Source: Arthrobacter sp. EpRS71
Lineage (GTDB): Bacteria; Actinomycetota; Actinomycetes; Actinomycetales; Micrococcaceae
NCBI RefSeq assembly: GCF_001512285.1
Contig: NZ_LNUV01000006.1
Location: 398,158-462,157, forward strand
Length of the DNA: 64,000 nt
Reading direction: 5' to 3'
Shown: one piece after another, positions 61,466-64,000 of the stretch
How positions within the stretch are numbered: position 1 is the first letter of the stretch
Layout of the letters: every line of letters begins with the position of its first letter
The notes under the pieces: generated by a model
Told to the model about the DNA's origin: nothing
Database searches by the model: none
Seen by the model: the letters and a program-made list of their open reading frames with translations, nothing else
Position numbers and translations under genes: made by a program

Positions 61466-62410
61466 ATGAGCTTGAACGGCAAGGTTGCAATCGTCACCGG
61501 GAGTGGACAGGGTCTTGGACTCGCTTACGCGAGGGAGCTCGCCCGCCAGGGTGCCGCCGTCGTTATTAACGACGTGAACGCTCAGACCGCTGCGGACGCT
61601 GTTGCGCTGATCGAGGCCGACGGCGGACGCGCCACCTCTGTGGTGGTTCCGGTGGGCACCACTGACGCCGCGAAGGCCCTGGTTGCAGGTGCTGTGGAAG
61701 CTTTCGGTCGTCTGGACATCCTGGTCACGAACGCCGGCATCCTGCGCGACAAGAGCCTGCTGAAGATGACCGACGAGGACTTTGACCTGGTCATCAACGT
61801 GCACCTGAAAGGGACGTTCACTTGCGTCCGGGAGGCGTTCGCGTACTTCAAGGAGAACGGCATTGCCGGCCGGATCATCACCATTGGTTCGCCCACCGGT
61901 CAGCGTGGCAACTTCGGGCAGACTAATTACGCCGCTGCCAAGGCCGGGATCGTAGGCATGGTCCGAACCTGGGCTCTGGAGATGAAGAAGGCCGGCGTGA
62001 CGGTTAACTCCGTGATTCCGGTGGCCGCCACGGCGATGACCAAGACGGTCCCTTACTTCCAGAAGGCCGTAGAGGCCGATGAGCGTGGCGAGGCAATGCC
62101 GTCGTTCTTCCGTCACGACCTCGGTTTTGGAACGGCCGACGACGTCGCCGGGCTGATTGCGTTCCTCGCCTCTGATGAGGCTGCTGAAATTACCGGCCAG
62201 GCGATCGGTGCCGGTGGTGACCGGTTGCAGGTTTGGACACACCCGACGGCGGCGAGCACCGAATACCGCGAAGGGGGCTGGAGCTACAAGGCACTGCAAG
62301 AGAACGCCGGCACGCTCTTCGGCCAGGAAAACCTGCAGAGTTACGGCGAGGAATTCCTGCCGCTGCCCGAGGAACTGCAGCCCGAACCGGCCAAGGCTGA
62401 GGCCCGCTGA
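61466..62410 (+). CDS. SDR-family oxidoreductase (hydroxyacyl-CoA dehydrogenase-like)
   Basis: 314 residues. The NAD(P) site is AIVTGSGQGLGLAYARELA; INDVNAQT (acid after strand 2) favours NAD. NAGILRDKSLLKM and the catalytic ITIGSPTGQRGNFGQTNYAAAKAG supply Asn, Ser, Tyr and Lys. The C-terminal 60 residues extend beyond a standard FabG, as in peroxisomal-type multifunctional enzymes. GAAGGAGC precedes ATG 61466. First gene of an operon with an amidohydrolase and an acyl-CoA dehydrogenase; probably oxidises a 3-hydroxyacyl-CoA. Confidence 0.9.
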   Translation: MSLNGKVAIVTGSGQGLGLAYARELARQGAAVVINDVNAQTAADAVALIEADGGRATSVVVPVGTTDAAKALVAGAVEAFGRLDILVTNAGILRDKSLLKMTDEDFDLVINVHLKGTFTCVREAFAYFKENGIAGRIITIGSPTGQRGNFGQTNYAAAKAGIVGMVRTWALEMKKAGVTVNSVIPVAATAMTKTVPYFQKAVEADERGEAMPSFFRHDLGFGTADDVAGLIAFLASDEAAEITGQAIGAGGDRLQVWTHPTAASTEYREGGWSYKALQENAGTLFGQENLQSYGEEFLPLPEELQPEPAKAEAR

Positions 62411-62412
62411 TC

Positions 62413-63303
62413 ATGGCCACCCGTTACGAACCTGGCATCGATGCGGCTGCCTTGGATGCGATCGACATGCACGTCCACCTCGAAGTAGACAGCTGCGGCC
62501 ACGGATCGCTCCCTGATGCGCTCACGGAGGCCTCGGCGAAGTACTTCAAAGCCGAGGACCGCACGCCATCGCTGGACAGGATCGCCGAGGTGTACCGCGA
62601 ACTGAACATGGCCGCCGTCGTGTTCACTGTTGACGCCCGCACCCAGCTCAAGCACGAGCCCAACAGCATCCCGGAACTCATCGAGGGCGCTGCCCGGAAC
62701 AATGATGTGCTGATTCCGTTCGGCAGTGTTGACCCGCGGACGGGGGAGGACGCGATCGCCGGGGCAAAACATCAGGCTGTTGAGCTCGGTGCCCGCGGTT
62801 TCAAGTTCCACCCGTCGCTGCAAGGATTTGATCCGTCCAACGAGACGTTTTATCCACTGTGGGAAACCCTCCAGGAACTGGGGCTTCCCTGCATTTTCCA
62901 CACCGGTCAAAACGGCATGGGGGCAGGTCTCCCCGGCGGGTACGGGATCAAGCTCGCCTTCTCCAATCCGCTCCTGCTGGATGCTGTGGCGGCAGATTTC
63001 CCGGGCCTGAAGATCATCATGGCCCACCCGTCGGTGCCATGGCAGGACGAGGCGAACTCGATCGCGACGCACAAGTCCAACGTTTTCATCGACCTCTCTG
63101 GCTGGTCACCAAAGTACTTCCCGGAATCCTTGATTCGACTGTCCAATTCAGTGCTGCAGGACAAGGTCCTGTTCGGCACCGACTTCCCGCTGATCACCCC
63201 GCAGAAGTGGCTGGGTGCGTTCGCTGACCTGCCGCTGAAGGACGAGGTTCGGCCGAGGATCCTGAAGGACAACGCCGTCCGGCTGCTTGGTTTGGGTGGC
63301 TGA
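62413..63303 (+). CDS. Amidohydrolase 2-family (ACMSD-like) metal enzyme
   Basis: 296 residues: DAIDMHVHLEVDS (HxH), ARGFKFHPSLQGF, CIFHTGQNG (third His), IIMAHPSVPW (fourth His) and VLFGTDFPLITPQKW (Asp with the FPL motif). This branch contains decarboxylases and C-C hydrolases such as ACMSD and gamma-resorcylate decarboxylase. Two bases separate it from the SDR gene. It probably acts on an aromatic or beta-keto acid in a catabolic pathway. Confidence 0.88.
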   Translation: MATRYEPGIDAAALDAIDMHVHLEVDSCGHGSLPDALTEASAKYFKAEDRTPSLDRIAEVYRELNMAAVVFTVDARTQLKHEPNSIPELIEGAARNNDVLIPFGSVDPRTGEDAIAGAKHQAVELGARGFKFHPSLQGFDPSNETFYPLWETLQELGLPCIFHTGQNGMGAGLPGGYGIKLAFSNPLLLDAVAADFPGLKIIMAHPSVPWQDEANSIATHKSNVFIDLSGWSPKYFPESLIRLSNSVLQDKVLFGTDFPLITPQKWLGAFADLPLKDEVRPRILKDNAVRLLGLGG

Positions 63304-63304
63304 G

Positions 63305-64000
63305 ATGACCGCAACGGCTACCACTAAGACCAGCCAGGAACAGCGGCTGTATTCCGTGGCGGATTGGTACGACGCCGAGGCGCTGCTGAGCACTGCCGAA
63401 CGCCAGGTACTTGGCCGGCTGCGGGACTTCCTCGACGCCGAAGCCAAGCCCTTGTTGGCCGAGTACTGGGAGAAGGGGGAGTTCCCCGAGCAACTGGCCC
63501 GGCCGTTGATTGACCTGGATCTGATGGAACCGGCCCACCTCACTGTTGAGGCCCCTGCGCGGGGGATTTACCACGGCTTCCGGATCTTCGAACTGGCTCG
63601 TACTGATGCATCTTTGGCCACTTGGTACACCGCCCAGGCGGGGTTGTTCCGGACAGCCATCCGGGTGGGCGCGTCCGAAGAGCAGCAGAAGGAATGGATG
63701 CCCAAAGTCATCGACTTCTCCCTCAAGGGCGTCTTCTCCTTGACCGAACCCGAGCACGGCTCGGACATCGCAGGCGGTTTGTCCACCACCGCCCGTTACG
63801 AAGAAGATCCCGACGGCGGCACGGGCTCCGGTGCTTGGGTTCTGGACGGTGCCAAACGGTGGATCGGAGGCGCGGCCACAGCCGACGTCCTGTGCGTATT
63901 CGCCCGCGATGTCGCCGACGGGCAGGTCAAAGCGTTCCTCGTTGACCGCACCGCTCCCGAGGTGTCCCTGGAGAAGATCCAGGGTAAAACTTCACTGCGG
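63305..64000 (+). CDS. Acyl-CoA dehydrogenase, 3' end outside the window
   Basis: The first 232 codons of an acyl-CoA dehydrogenase: an N-terminal helical domain (LRDFLDAEAKPLLAEYWEKGEFP), then VFSLTEPEHGSDIAGGLSTTA for FAD binding and WVLDGAKRWIGGAATADVLCVFARD in the central beta domain. The catalytic Glu and the last helical domain lie beyond base 64000. Among ACADs the KRWIGGA form resembles glutaryl-CoA dehydrogenases. One base after the amidohydrolase stop. Confidence 0.9.
   Translation, partial: MTATATTKTSQEQRLYSVADWYDAEALLSTAERQVLGRLRDFLDAEAKPLLAEYWEKGEFPEQLARPLIDLDLMEPAHLTVEAPARGIYHGFRIFELARTDASLATWYTAQAGLFRTAIRVGASEEQQKEWMPKVIDFSLKGVFSLTEPEHGSDIAGGLSTTARYEEDPDGGTGSGAWVLDGAKRWIGGAATADVLCVFARDVADGQVKAFLVDRTAPEVSLEKIQGKTSLR

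Overview
The window is high-GC actinobacterial chromosome. Gene content and family resemblance point to Micrococcaceae, most likely Arthrobacter or Paenarthrobacter: a trehalose/GlgE-type glucan cluster with a maltokinase-branching enzyme fusion, a DUF4032 kinase-like protein, many GTG/TTG starts, an Arthrobacter-style rrn leader, and several LacI-controlled sugar loci. The genus is an inference from recognition, not from a search.

Layout. 1-5.3 kb: 3' part of trehalose synthase and a 1223-residue maltokinase-GlgB fusion. 5.4-5.95 kb: an rrn-type promoter and leader joined directly to a lone 5S rRNA gene, with no 16S or 23S. 6-11.5 kb: SRPBCC and GNAT genes, a GH13 glucosidase with its LacI regulator, and a GlcD-type FAD oxidase. 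11.8-23.6 kb: a putative regulon joined by a TTGGTATACCAA-like palindrome. It holds an MFS carrier, a six-gene operon (oligopeptide-type ABC importer plus CodA-like deaminase), a divergent chlorohydrolase-family protein and an FCD-type GntR regulator. 23.7-31.4 kb: DUF4032 protein, GH20 hexosaminidase, a UgpC/MsmK-type sugar ATPase, OtsB-OtsA and a membrane-anchored DsbA-like protein. 31.56 kb: tRNA-Thr(UGU).

31.6-44.5 kb, downstream of the tRNA, looks like an accessory region. It holds small orphan membrane and secreted proteins, a phage-like Cys-rich protein, a frameshifted dUTPase, a gene with an internal stop, a repeated short relic, and a 906-residue secreted protein with near-identical 270-bp repeats. 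44.8-46.1 kb: an HTH-ClpN pair under a palindromic operator on a likely leaderless transcript, then a DedA protein. 46.3-53.8 kb: a levan/fructan locus with LacI, two ABC permeases, a sugar-binding lipoprotein and a cytoplasmic GH32, divergent from a Tat-exported GH32, with three LacI-type operators between. The locus has no ATPase; the lone UgpC-type ATPase at 26.8 kb could serve it. 54-60.5 kb: DHFR-like protein, RecQ helicase, NAD(P)HX dehydratase, histidine phosphatase, NDH-2, YqeY-like protein and a DUF72 relic. 60.5-64 kb: MarR regulator divergent from an SDR / amidohydrolase / acyl-CoA dehydrogenase operon that runs off the window.

The best candidates for something new are the fructan locus (possibly a levan to cyclic difructose to cytoplasmic GH32 route), the palindrome-linked amidohydrolase/transport regulon with a chlorohydrolase-like protein lacking the usual HxH motif, and the free-standing rrn leader-5S unit.
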